A DNA stretch of 64,000 nt, taken from the NCBI GenBank assembly GCA_006176705.1, contig QRFJ01000021.1:3554208-3618207 (forward strand). The letters run 5' to 3'. Below, piece by piece: positions 11,818 to 22,272 of this stretch (positions are counted from its first letter, which is position 1; the number at the start of each line of letters is the position of its first letter). This stretch comes from Cocos nucifera (taxonomy: Eukaryota; Streptophyta; Magnoliopsida; Arecales; Arecaceae). The notes below the pieces were generated by a model. It saw only the letters and a program-made list of their open reading frames with translations, ran no database searches and was not told the DNA's origin. A program made the translations under genes and the position numbers.

Positions 11818-14080
11818 TAAAGGAAAAACCTATTTTTTCAGCACAGGATCGTTCAGATCTGATTGGATATGAAGAAATATTTTTAAATTTTTTTTTCTAA
11901 AATTCTAATTAGATATGAGACTTATCAAATCTAATCATAGAGATCTGATATTAAATATTAAAAATAAAATTAAATTAAATTTAATTTTAAGTAACTGATT
12001 TGGTAATCTAATTATCCTGCGATGATCCTGTTGATTCCTGAGGTTCTGGAAGGAGCCACGCATACACCTGACCTCTACCGATATCCACTCAAACAAGATC
12101 TGAATATTTTCTCCTAGTGAATTTCTTTTCTAAAAATTAAATCTAGATCTGATTTAAAAAGTCTTCAAAATGACTTATGAGGGCAGCTTGTTCGTCTCAC
12201 GAACACCATCGCATAGATGTTGAATCTTATGCCAAAAATTTTAGACCTTCAACTTAGATTTATGCCTAACTTTTTAGGCATATAGAATAAAAGAAGAGAG
12301 AGGATAGAGGAGGCATGGATATCAGAGAGAAGGCTCCTTCGGGTGTGGAAAAAATAAATTATGTTGAGGTAATTTCATGAGAAGAGTTCTTGTACTAGAC
12401 ATAGCGCTATAAAAGGTCCATTTTTGACCAAAAACCTTATTAATTTGACTATTTTGACTATTGGACCTAATCTCCATAAAAAATTCTAGATTTCATTTGG
12501 TTTTGATGCCAAAAATCCATTTGGAAGGTGGCAGCATGAAAGGATAAGGAAGAGTCCATGTGCGTCTAGGACTCTTCCCTTAAGAGTTTGATCCAAATCA
12601 AACTCTATCAAAACTAAGTCTAGGCACCTCCAAAAATCACAAAATTTTGCACAACCAAAGTATAACTTGTTCCCTATCACATATCCAAAAATTGAAACAA
12701 AATAATTTTTAGAGAATTTTCTAAAAGTTTTTGATCTTGTGATCCTTAATTCTCTCAATTGGGTCAACTATTGACCCTAGTCCAATTGCACTAGGAATAA
12801 ATTTAATTTTCATAATTAATCTGATCTAAATTTATTGCAGTTAGATAAAAATAAACTCAATCAAGATACAAAAATAAGTCAAATCAAATTTGACTTAATT
12901 GCGATGAATCAGAAAGATTACAGTAGGAGAAAGTCAGGCTCAATCGTGTGCTAACACGATTACCTTGAATCTGATTAGATCTAATCTAAATTAATTGAAC
13001 TAGATTAGCTCAATTGATAATATTTAGATCTAAACCCTTATTTGTATGATCTAGTTAGATTCAGTTCTGTATGATAATGAGACATATCATGATCTCTATT
13101 ATCGACATCATCGAAACACCTTTCGATGGATCAAAATTTTTCTGATTCATACAATTAGAATGATCGATCATCAAAATCTTTCTAATTGCTTCCAAAATTT
13201 TTTAGTAATACCTAGCAGTATATGGTGGCAATCCATCAAAACTGAAAGTAAATCTCTCGGTGCAGCTACCTATGTGATTGGATTTTTCTATATTGAGCCT
13301 CGATAGGATTAGGATTAAGGTGAACTCGTCAAACCCAATATCTATCGTATGAATTAATCATTCGATTTGAGTCCTATGTAAAATCCTTATAGAAACTCTT
13401 TCTATCATCTTCACTCTGCCATGGCCATGGGCTTATGGACTCGATTCTTATGATCATCATAGGACTACTCATCTACCGAGATAGATAGATCCCTTATTGG
13501 TGCAATCTAATTTTTATAATGAACGTACTATTGCCAACATACACCTCAGAATTTTGAATGGCTAGAAGATCGAGTTATGATGTAGTCAAACTACAATACC
13601 CTCAAGGTAAATTATCGATGCACCTTAAGTCAATGAACTAGATACACTACTGCAATATCAATCCAGTCATCGATGAGAAGGTAGACTTTCTTATGAATGC
13701 TCGAGGTGGTCACGCTCAGTGCCCTCGTTCTCTAACGAGTACTTATACTCTCACTTTGGTATCTCCACACCATAGACTCAAGACTCATCTACTGAAAGAA
13801 AGCGATCGTACACCAACCTTCTGGGTCAATCACCATCCTCATGATGATCCTACGGTCGGAAGCAGTTTATGAGTTAATTATGAAAATTAATGTCTTAAAT
13901 TTTTAACTCTTTAAAAATATGAATTATCATTATCATTAGCTCAATGAATATATTATATACACTTTAAATACATACTATGATAGAAAATAATTTTTTTATT
14001 AATTTATAGTTAAAATTATAAAATTATCCTTAGAAGTGTATTACAAGTGTTAGCCAATCTGGCTTCTAGGGCACACATCT
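11818..14080 (-). repeat. Family A LTR with divergent U3 module, end truncated
   Basis: The first 370 bp and the part from about 12925 to 14080 match the LTR at 6151-8437. The middle (about 12190-12920) does not, so it belongs to another subfamily or a recombinant. The right end stops within GGGCACACATCT and runs straight into gypsy gag, so the LTR terminus and any target duplication are lost. Confidence 0.85.
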
Positions 14081-15031
14081 GAAAGAAAGCTATAGAGAAG
14101 TTTTTCTAGGCCTTGAGATGTCTTGATGAGGAGAAGGTCAACTTTATCACCTTTACACTTTAAGGAGAGGTAGCAGACTGGTGAGAGATGGAGATTGAAA
14201 AGTTGGGACCAGATGATGTATCCTTCAAATGGGAGAAATTTAAAAAGATCTTTTATGAGAGATATTTTTCTCAGAGTGCCTGACTCTAAAAGTTTCAAGA
14301 GTTTGATCGACTAGAATAGGATGACATGACAGTTACTTAATGCAACCAAGTGTGAAAAACTATCTAAATATGCTCCAGCACTGATAGTTGAAGAGGGGTT
14401 TGAGCTAGAAAATTTGAAAATAGACTTAGGGATCGAATCCAATAGTTGGTAACTGTGTTCGAACTACCCACTTATAAAAAAGTTGTGAACAAATCTCTAA
14501 TAATAGAAAAGGGACTTAATGATGCTGAAGCCGCAAAAAAGAAAAGTTCGAAGAAAAGGGGTCGATTGAATGAATCTCCAAACTAAGAGAGTAAAACTTT
14601 CAAGCTGAAGACCTCAGAACCAAACCAGACCGTTAATGAAGGTAAAACACAATCTCAAGAGACCATTCAATATTATAGATATGGAGGGCCCCATCTTAGA
14701 TGGAATTGCACGTGATTTGAAGAAAAGTGTTACATATATGGACAGAAAGGCCATAAGGTAATTATTTGTCATTATAGAATAGAATTTTAAAGATAACAAG
14801 TACCTTAGTACTTTCAAAATGTCTTTATAAATTAAGCATCTCAAAATGGACAACAGCAAGATGGAGGACAATAAAAGTCTAAAACTCAAGGATGAGTCTA
14901 TGCATTCACGCAATAGGATGCTAATGCCTCCAACTCAATGGTGACAGATATTGAACCAACCCCATATTTTTCTTATCAATATATATGCTGTGAAATATGG
15001 TGAATTATATGCTTTCAATATAGTCGTATAG
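14081..15031 (+). pseudogene. Element D gag remnant
   Basis: Gag of a Ty3/gypsy element. The plus strand shows DEEKVNFITFTL, GEVADW followed by TGA at 14182-14184 (family: WW), then FKWEKFKKIFYERYFSQSA, the retrotrans_gag signature. Around 14680-14760 are two degenerate zinc knuckles, the first reading YGGPHLRWNCT and the second CYIYGQKGHKV, each missing a Cys. Six or more stops. Its downstream half resumes at 45912 after element B. Confidence 0.85.
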
Positions 15032-15036
15032 CCAAG
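15032..15036. other. Target-site duplication of B, left (CCAAG)
   Basis: CCAAG directly before the TGTTAACCCC start of B's LTR; the same 5 bp recur at 45907-45911. Confidence 0.92.
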
Positions 15037-15186
15037 TGTTAACCCCAAGGATTAATTTTGATGAGTAATAAAATATTTGACTATATATTTGCACTAATAA
15101 AGTTGTTGAGATAATGTTTCAGGATGCATTTTGAAGTACTAAATAAAACTTTCATATAAATGCAATTAAAAATTGAATATGATACT

Positions 15187-15590
15187 ACTACAAAAAAGGG
15201 CTACGACAGTAGTTCATAACCACTGCCATAGCCCAAAAAATCGCTGTCATAAGCTATGGCAACGGTTCTTTAACCACTGCCACTACCACTGCAATCATCG
15301 CCGTAGCTCTATGGCAGCGGTTGTTTGAACCGCTGCCATAAAGAGCCTATTATAGTGATTTATAAATTACTGTAATAGATCAACCTATAGCAACGATTAT
15401 ATAACCATCATCATAGATTATCTATAGCAGTAGTTACATAACCACTGTCATAGGTAATCTATAGCAGTGGTTTCTTAACCGCTGTCATAGATCTAATACA
15501 GCAGTTGAACCGTTTGCACCAAAAACTTATGGCAACGGTTGGCATAGATATGACAGCGATTATAAAATCGCTGTCATATATCTTGAATAA
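15187..15590. repeat. CACTA left subterminal repeats
   Basis: Many degenerate copies of GCTATGGCAGCGGTT / AACCGCTGCCATAG in both orientations. In En/Spm elements such repeats bind the DNA-binding transposase protein; that role is inferred from the family. Confidence 0.8.
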
Positions 15591-15738
15591 TTAAAAAAAT
15601 TAAAATTTTTATTTTTTTATATATTTTATCTGATAAATATAAATATATAACATAAAAAATATAATAAATATAAAAATTATTTTAAAAAGCTAAAAAATTA
15701 AATAAAATTTATTATAATATTTTTTTTAAAAAAATACA

Positions 15739-17311
15739 TCAAAAATTTTCTAAATCTACATCATCATCGCCGTCACCGAAAGCCAGAGCCGAAGCTAGAG
15801 CTGGAGCTGGAGCTAGAGTTAGAGCTAGTGCTGAAGCCAGAGTTGAAGTTGAAGTTGGAGTTGGAATGTGGGTTAACATATCCTTGAATCCCATGATTCT
15901 AAAACGTGTACTGAGTGTCGACATCATGTCTCTCACGATGCCCTCCAGATGAGATGCGAGCTCCTCAGCCTGATCTGCCCGCATCGCAGCATGATCTGCC
16001 CATGCCAACATCTCCTCAAGCTTCTTTCGATTGACGATACCAAAAATCTATAAGAAGATGCTCACCTCAGACCAGTAGCTCGTCTGTATGTGTTCGGATC
16101 TGCATCGGATCCTCCTAGAGTGCTCAGGCCCCAAGACCTTAGATAAATGGTTATGGGGCCTAGAGGTATCCAGGCCCTCACTCGCGAGCGCATCTAACTA
16201 ATTCTATAATTATAAATTAAAATAAAATTTTATAAAAAATGCTATAATACTAATTATATATACTAATATATTTAATACATACAAAAATATGCTCGATTGT
16301 GGTGTTCATTGGTCTGCCCATCTTGTTCGTACGGTTGGATCTGAAGATCTTGCTATGGTTGGGCATCACTCTATCTCTCATCAGCTATAACAAAGAATAA
16401 ATTTATCAGAAAGATGATAAAAAATATTAATTTAATTTATCTAGTAACATTTAGAATTAATTACCTCTCTATGCATACAATTGGCCATAAACTCGCGGCC
16501 TAGAGTGTGCGTATACTCCTGGACTGTACGATTCTTCTAGTTCTTATGGAAGGTAGCCTAACAAATATTTAAATAAATAATAAATATTTAAAAATATTTA
16601 AATAAAACTTTAAACATGTTAAAAAATTCAAAAGTTAGAAATTTTACCTCAAACTCTTGACTCCTCCAGTGTCTAACCATCCTCTCTCACTGACTCGGAG
16701 GACAGTTCTGTATTCAGAGAACAAGCTTCTCTGAAGTGTCTCATCAGTGCTCGAGCCATCCTCTATGGAGCTTGACCTTGTAACCCCGGTATAACTCTAT
16801 GAGAATGATGTCTGATCATCTCATAAGCACTCCAAAAAAGAAATGCATCTTTCACACGGTCTTTCCTATCGGCCTTTCCTCCGCATCGTAATCGACCATC
16901 ACCTGATGCTGGCGGTTCTACATGTATGCCATATGTGTGGGATGGTGAAATATCCGATTGGATGATGCACCTGCAATGTAAATACGTAATGCAAATATAT
17001 AAGTATACAAATACTATATAAAAAATAAAGTTATGCTAATATAATAAAAACGTACACTTAGATGCCTGCATAGTAGCATATGTCTCAGATATGAGCGACG
17101 GTAGAGGCTTAGCTATCGGTGAAGTAGATGCTGTCGGTAGATTAAATACCATTGATGAAGTAAATATCGACAGTGGAGGTCCCTGAGTGGTCGATGCTGA
17201 GGTAGACAGAGTATGCTCCGACTGCTCCTTGGATGCTGAACTATGCGTAACCCGTCGAGGGACATGGGTGAAAGCTAGATGGCATTTCGGTACCATCGTG
17301 ACCTGCAACAT
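15739..17311 (-). pseudogene. CACTA transposase-associated gene remnant (PF03004-like)
   Basis: Readable minus-strand blocks, in order: VPKCHLAFTHVPRRVTHSS (17036-17311); DAFLFWSAYEMIRHHSHRV (about 16800-16860); FHKN, then stop, then KNRTVQEYTHTLGREFMAN (about 16480-16560); MRDRVMPNHSKIFRSNRTNK (about 16310-16390); and LEEMLAWADHAAMRADQAEE ending in an Ala/Pro/Leu tail (15739-16030). This matches the layout of plant Ptta/En/Spm (Transposase_24) proteins. Gaps carry intron-like borders, for example TTGCAG before the block ending near 16975. Stops are present. The catalytic TNPD-type gene is absent, so the element would depend on another copy. Confidence 0.72.
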
Positions 17312-18636
17312 TAATAAACATTAATCAATATAACATGTTGAACAATAATATTAGTATAGCATCAATAAATAGTCTCTAATATGTACACTAATCAATTGAT
17401 GGATCTATCATTATGCAATGCAATAAACAAAAGCAACAAAATATAAATATCTAAAAAATGTTATGCAATAAATTCTACAACATGAATTATATTTATAAAT
17501 AATTAAGGATGAGTGACAGTCGTAGATTCGATCTCTTGCACGAACCTTGGTGTTAATCCAAAAATCTGAAAGAAGAATAAAGTAGATGATGGTGGCACCT
17601 TAGGGCTTAAAGTTGGAATCTTAGAGAGACATATCAAATTCTATTCGCTCAGAAGTCGAGCCGACTCCATGCTTGAGATAGCCGACTCCGTGCCTGAGAC
17701 ATTCGGCTCGAGTCCTCTCCCAGCTAGCTTGATCATGGCCTGAGCCAGCTCGACTACGTATCCGAGCCCGCTCGGTTGTGTGCCATCCCCTCGATCACTC
17801 CCTCTCTTCCTCTCTCGATCTCTCTCACTGGTGATGGCGGCGAGGCCGAACCACTCCCTCCCAACTTTTTCATCTCTTGATCTTCCTCTCTCGATTTTCC
17901 TCATCGACGAGATCGGACCCCATCCCTTCCTCTCTCACTCTCTTGATCTCTCTCATCGGGAAGGCCGAACCCCATCCCTCCCAATGATGCTGGCGAGGTC
18001 GGACCCCTTCCCTCCCTCTCTCGCGCTCTCGATCTCCCACTCTTTCTCTCTCGATCTCTCTCGTCGATGAGGCCGGACCCTCTCCCTCCCAATGATGTTG
18101 ACGAGGCCAGACCCCCTGCCTTCCAATGATGGCGGCGAGGTCGGATCCCTCTCTTCGTCCCTCTCTCTTGATCTTCCTCGTCAACGATGGTGGCGAGGTC
18201 GGACCCCCTCCCTTCTACTCTCGGTCTCTCTTATTGATGGCCAGTGAGCGACCGATCCTCCCTCTCTTAATTTGTCAGTCTCCCTCTCAGTCTCTCCGTT
18301 TCTTAATTTTGGATCCCAAAATTAGAGCCGACCTTTTAGAATCCATTAGGATCCGAGTCTGGTATTTCAAGTACAGATCTATCGGGTATTCGTGTTCGGA
18401 TCTGATATCAATAATTAAAATTGGGTCTGGATCTGAATGTCTAGGTTTTGATCTAAATCTAATCGATTGACAGATCTAGTCCACAACCGCCGACATGGCA
18501 TAGTCCAAGGCTACCGCCATGGCACGGTCCAAAAACTATGATATATAGATAATTATAATATTTATAATAAATATTTATAATATTTATTAAAAATATTTTA
18601 TAAATTATTATAAATATATATAATTAATAAATAATA
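17312..18636. other. CACTA interior without recognised gene
   Basis: AT-rich to about 17520, then a CT-rich low-complexity tract (17770-18260) built on TCTCTCGATCTCTC and GAGGTCGGACCCC. Frames read through it (Ser/Leu/Arg-rich on plus, Arg/Glu-rich on minus) only because the repeat lacks stops. AT-rich again at 18540-18640. Confidence 0.7.
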
Positions 18637-18779
18637 TTATAAAATTAAAAAAATTATACCTACGGCTATAGAGAGTGGGTCGCATCGAAAGCTTCGAGGA
18701 TCGCCGGCGATGACGCTAGTGGAGGACGACGACATTAGAAGTAACCTACGAAACAAAAGTAAGATAGTGAGATAGAGAA

Positions 18780-19520
18780 GAAAGAGAAAGAGGAAAGGAG
18801 AGAGCAGAGGTGGTCGGGGATGGGGGCCAGGAGGAGGGGGCACAGTGACGAGGAGGCCCAGGAGGCATAGTGATGGGAGGGTCGGCGATCGAAAAGAGGA
18901 GTATGGGGGTCGGGTGTGGTGTGGCAGGGATGGAGGGGCTAGGGGTGGCAGGGAGGGGCAGCCAGGGATGGGGGGAAGGAGGGACGGTCGGGGAAGGGTG
19001 GGGGGTTGGGGGAACGAGTGGGGGGTGGCGGGGAGGGATGGTCAGAGATGGAGGGTGGCAGGGTGGCGAGGAGGGGCGACCGGGATTGGGGAAAGGATGG
19101 GTGGCTGGGGGGAGGGTGGGGGAGCTAGGTGGGGGTGGGGGTGGCGAAGAGGAAGCGATCGGGGATGGGGGAAGAAGGGGTGGCTGGGAGGGAGGGTGGG
19201 GTGGGGGGGCTGGGCGATCGGAGATGGAGGGCTGGAGGGTGGTAGGATGGCGGAGAGGGGCGGTCGAGGATGGGGGTAAGGAGGGACGGTCGGGGGGAGG
19301 TTGGGGGCCGGGTGGGGGGTGGCGGAAATGAGCGATCGAGGATGGGGGAAGGAGGGGCGGTCGAGGAGGATGGGCGGTGGGGGGGCTGGGGTGGCGGGTG
19401 GCGTGGAGGGCGGCCAGGGATAGGGGGTCGGAGGGGAAGGGAGGAGGGGCAACACCGATCGGGGGGGAAGAAGCCTCACCGATGATGGAGAGGAGGGGGA
19501 GAGATAGAGAGAGAGATCGA
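18780..19520. repeat. G-rich minisatellite in CACTA
   Basis: About 700 bp of plus-strand sequence dominated by G runs, with imperfect units of the type GGATGGGGGAAGGAGGG followed by GGTCGGGG and GGTGGCGGG. The minus strand gives a Pro/Ser-rich 260-residue frame and the plus strand Gly-rich frames; both follow from the repeat and I do not call a gene. Surroundings are AT-rich, so the jump in composition is abrupt. Confidence 0.8.
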
Positions 19521-19670
19521 GCGCGCACGGGAGAAAACTAAAAAAAATTTAAGGATTTTTAACCTAACCTATAGTAGTGGTTCTATAACTGCCGCTGTAA
19601 ATCTATAGCAGCAATTTTTAATAACCGCTGTCGTAAATTAGAAATAATTTTTTTTATTTTTTTAAATATG

Positions 19671-20608
19671 ATATAATTTTAAAATTTAATATCCATCTTC
19701 ATCGTTCATTATCTAAATAATTATCATTAAAGTGTCATCGCAAAAGGTCGCCTCGATCCGATGGCCCTAGCTTCATCGATTAGAAAAATTTGATTTCGAT
19801 GATCATGAACGACGATGTGATGATCTGATAGATGATGATCTTCGATGAGTCCAAAAATCTGTAACAATGATCTTGATGATGTTTGTAGCATACTATCAAA
19901 GTTTTACTTCAATCGAATATCATTATTATGATCAATTTAGTACAGAATAATTTCAATCGTTAAATTAGAAACAAGCAATCAAAGGATTAAACGGCATTCA
20001 ATTATGAGATAATTTTTTAGTTAAATAATCTTTATTATAATTTTAAAAATTTTATATGGTGATGATAGTAGAATTTAAATTATTTTTGTATAAACTATTC
20101 ATGTTAAGCAGATATTGCAAAAGCACGAGCGTAACAACCAGTGAAGTTTCAGAATGGTTATCAGGAGATGTATAGTTTTAGATCATTCTTCATCTCACGA
20201 GTTGAATTTTATAATTACCATCATAAGAAATGATTAAAGTAGTAGCCAAGATAATTTATAAAAAAAATATCTCATAATCGAATATCGTTTGATCCTTTGA
20301 TCACTCATTTATCATTTAACGATCGAAACTAACCTATATTAAATTGATCAAGATAACGATATCCGATTGAAGTAAAACTTTGATAGTATACTACAAACAT
20401 CATCGAGATCATCGTTGTAGATTTTTGAAACCATCAGAGGTCTCCATCTATCAGATCATCGCATCGTCATTTATGATCGTCGAAATCAAATTTTTCTGAT
20501 CGACGAAGCTAGGGCCATCAGATCGAGATGATCTTCTACGATGATATTCTAATAATAATTATTTAGATAATGAATGATGAAGATAAACATTAAATTTTAA
20601 AATTATAT
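19671..20608. repeat. Large inverted repeat (fold-back) in CACTA
   Basis: Arm 1 is about 19671-20078 and arm 2 about 20202-20608, inverted, with a spacer of roughly 120 bp. For example TATAATTTTAAAATTTAAT at 19672 pairs with ATTAAATTTTAAAATTATA ending near 20608, and AATCAAAGGATTAAACG near 19979 pairs with CGTTTGATCCTTTGAT near 20288. Arms differ at scattered bases and small indels. Subterminal TATAGTAGTGGTT-type repeats flank both arms (19560-19640; 20631 onward). Confidence 0.87.
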
Positions 20609-20630
20609 AATATATATATATATATATATA

Positions 20631-20902
20631 TGGCAGTGGTTACAATTAACCGCTGCCATAAATAAGCTTATAGTAGCGGTTCCTACTAACCGCTGCTATA
20701 GGTTTGATTTATAACAGCGATTTCACTAACCACTACAATAGATCCGATCTATAACAATGGTTACAATGAACCGCTGCTATAGATCAAATTTATAGCAGTG
20801 ATTAACGAAAATTGTTAACGAAAATTGCTGTCGTAGGATCTATGACAGTGGTTTCAAAAATCGTTGCCATAGTATGCACTGCCATAGAACCTTTTTGTAG
20901 TT
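20631..20902. repeat. CACTA right subterminal repeats and terminus
   Basis: TATGGCAGTGGTT / AACCGCTGCCATA repeats after a (TA)n run at about 20608-20630, ending CCTTTTTGTAGT. Same motif set as the left end. Confidence 0.8.
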
Positions 20903-21122
20903 GTAAGAAGATTGGGAGACTTTCGAAGCATAAATCATAAGTGGAATAAAATTTGTAAAGGATATCTCCAAACCAGAATTGAAGAGGAAAACCTTTGGAA
21001 AAACTAAAAATTTTCTGCTTAAGAAGTCCACGAGTCAACTCATGGTTCAACTCGTTGATCGGGTTGGGCTAATCTGCAGACTGGCACGTAGAAGATTCAG
21101 AAGGAACAATCTCGAATGGAGG

Positions 21123-21419
21123 CTCGAGTCGACTCGAGATTCTCGAGTCGAAGTCTCAGTAAAAATTTAGAGAATGATGATTTAGAGGCAAGATTTCAAG
21201 TAGAGGCTCGAGTCGACTTGAGGTTCTCGAGTCGAAGTCTCAGGAGAAATACAGAAGATGATAATTTTGAAGCAATGTTCGGCACAGTCTCAAGTCGACT
21301 CGAGGTCCACGAGCTGAAGTGTCAGTGAAATACAAAAAGACTGATCTTCATACAAAAACTCTCGAGCTGAGAAACGAGCGGAGCAAATGACCTCGAGCTA
21401 ATGCTCGAGTCGACTCAAG
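21123..21419. repeat. Palindrome cluster in 5' LTR of B
   Basis: Four copies of a 16-bp palindrome: CTCGAGTCGACTCGAG at 21123-21138 (perfect), 21207-21222, 21289-21304 and 21404-21419 (one change each). The 3' LTR has matching copies from 44773 on. Clustered LTR palindromes are a described Sirevirus trait. Confidence 0.85.
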
Positions 21420-21578
21420 GTTCGACTTGAGCTCCAACGGCTAGTTTTTGCAGACTGTCCAGAACTATGTAGATTAGGTTGAAATGGTCCTTTTTACTTC
21501 TCCAACGGTCAAATAGGATTCTCTAATCTTCCAAATGTGAAAAATCACCTTCAAAATACCTAGAGGAAGTGACATGAA

Positions 21579-21586
21579 TATAAAAT
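21579..21586 (+). promoter_or_regulatory. Element B LTR TATA box, 5' LTR
   Basis: TATAAAAT in the conserved context GAAGTGACATGAATATAAAAT, just after the palindrome cluster; the same block is at 45241 in the 3' LTR. Placement fits a U3 promoter. Confidence 0.5.
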
Positions 21587-22234
21587 CACTGAAAGAAAAA
21601 AGTTAAGAAAAAGAGTCAAAAGAGCCCTAAAAAGAGAGCATTCCACTTCCAACTCCAAGAAATATCAAATCAAGTGATTCCATTCTCCAAGAAGATAAGC
21701 TCAAATAGTTCAAATTCCTCCCTCCAAGAAGACTACAAAAAGCTTCATCGACTTATTTGCTCATCAAATGAGCTTTTTGTTCATTTTGGTTGTTTAACTT
21801 TCCTCTTTCTTATAACTTAGCTTCAATAGGGTTTTGAATATAAGTGGAAGGCTTATCCAAGCCTAAAAATTGGATTGTAAGCCAAGGATTAGCTTAGGAG
21901 TTGGTTATGGTTGGTGAGCCGGTGTAAAAATTAACTAAATTTTGAATAGTAAGCCTTGAAAAACTATCTAACTGTAATCTTAGATAGATTATAGTAAAAT
22001 TTTCAAATGGGCCTTGAGTAGTGGATGTAGGTGTAAAAAGCACCAAACCACTATAAATTTTCTAGTATTTGTGATTATCTTATTTACTTTATTCCATTAC
22101 ATTTATAATCTGCATACTTAGAATTAAAGTATACACCATCACAACATTTTTTTTCGAAAATAGTATCTAACTAATTTTAAGTTCTGAAAAATCCAATTCA
22201 CCCCCACTTTTAGGTTATCTTTCTGGATAACAAG

Positions 22235-22246
22235 TGGTATCAGAAC
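22235..22246 (+). other. Element B primer-binding site
   Basis: TGGTATCAGAAC, one change from TGGTATCAGAGC (initiator-Met tRNA), 2 bp after the LTR end. Confidence 0.88.
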
Positions 22247-22267
22247 CTGATACTCACTTCATTTGAT

Positions 22268-22272
22268 TTAAC
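22268..22272. other. Target-site duplication of A3, left (TTAAC)
   Basis: TTAAC before A3; repeated at 31610-31614. Removing A3 rejoins the leader of B. Confidence 0.85.

Larger units (their letters stand above)
15186..20902 (-). mobile_element. CACTA (En/Spm)-type DNA transposon
   Basis: Termini read ACTACAAAAAAGG at left and the inverse CCTTTTTGTAGT at right; the expected outer C of CACTA is changed on both sides. Subterminal copies of TATGGCAGCGGTT in both orientations fill both ends, typical of CACTA elements. A minus-strand PF03004-like transposase remnant lies at 15739-17311. I find no clean 3-bp target duplication (TAC versus GTA). Comparing the two LTRs of B proves it is a separate insertion. 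Confidence 0.85.
15037..22232 (+). repeat. 5' LTR of B, interrupted by CACTA
   Basis: LTR halves are 15037-15185 and 20903-22232; together they match 44413-45906 closely. The interruption falls in the AAAATTGATAAAGAAGA region of the intact 3' LTR. The LTR ends GGATAACA at 22232, 2 bp before the primer site. Confidence 0.92.

Noticed and set aside
12400..12420. Plus-strand promoter at GCGCTATAAAAGGTCC
   Set aside because: The TATA-like block is on the strand opposite to the element's transcription and nothing downstream is coding; only noted as part of the divergent U3.
15183..15185. 3-bp target duplication for the CACTA element
   Set aside because: TAC at left and GTA at right do not match, so I do not call a duplication.
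17641..18470. Overlapping Arg/Glu-rich and Ser/Pro-rich frames
   Set aside because: CT/GA low-complexity tract within the CACTA element, open on both strands without domain signal.
18746..19528. 260-residue Pro/Ser-rich minus-strand frame
   Set aside because: It coincides with the G-run minisatellite; overlapping long frames exist on both strands, and no domain is visible. A product of composition rather than a gene.
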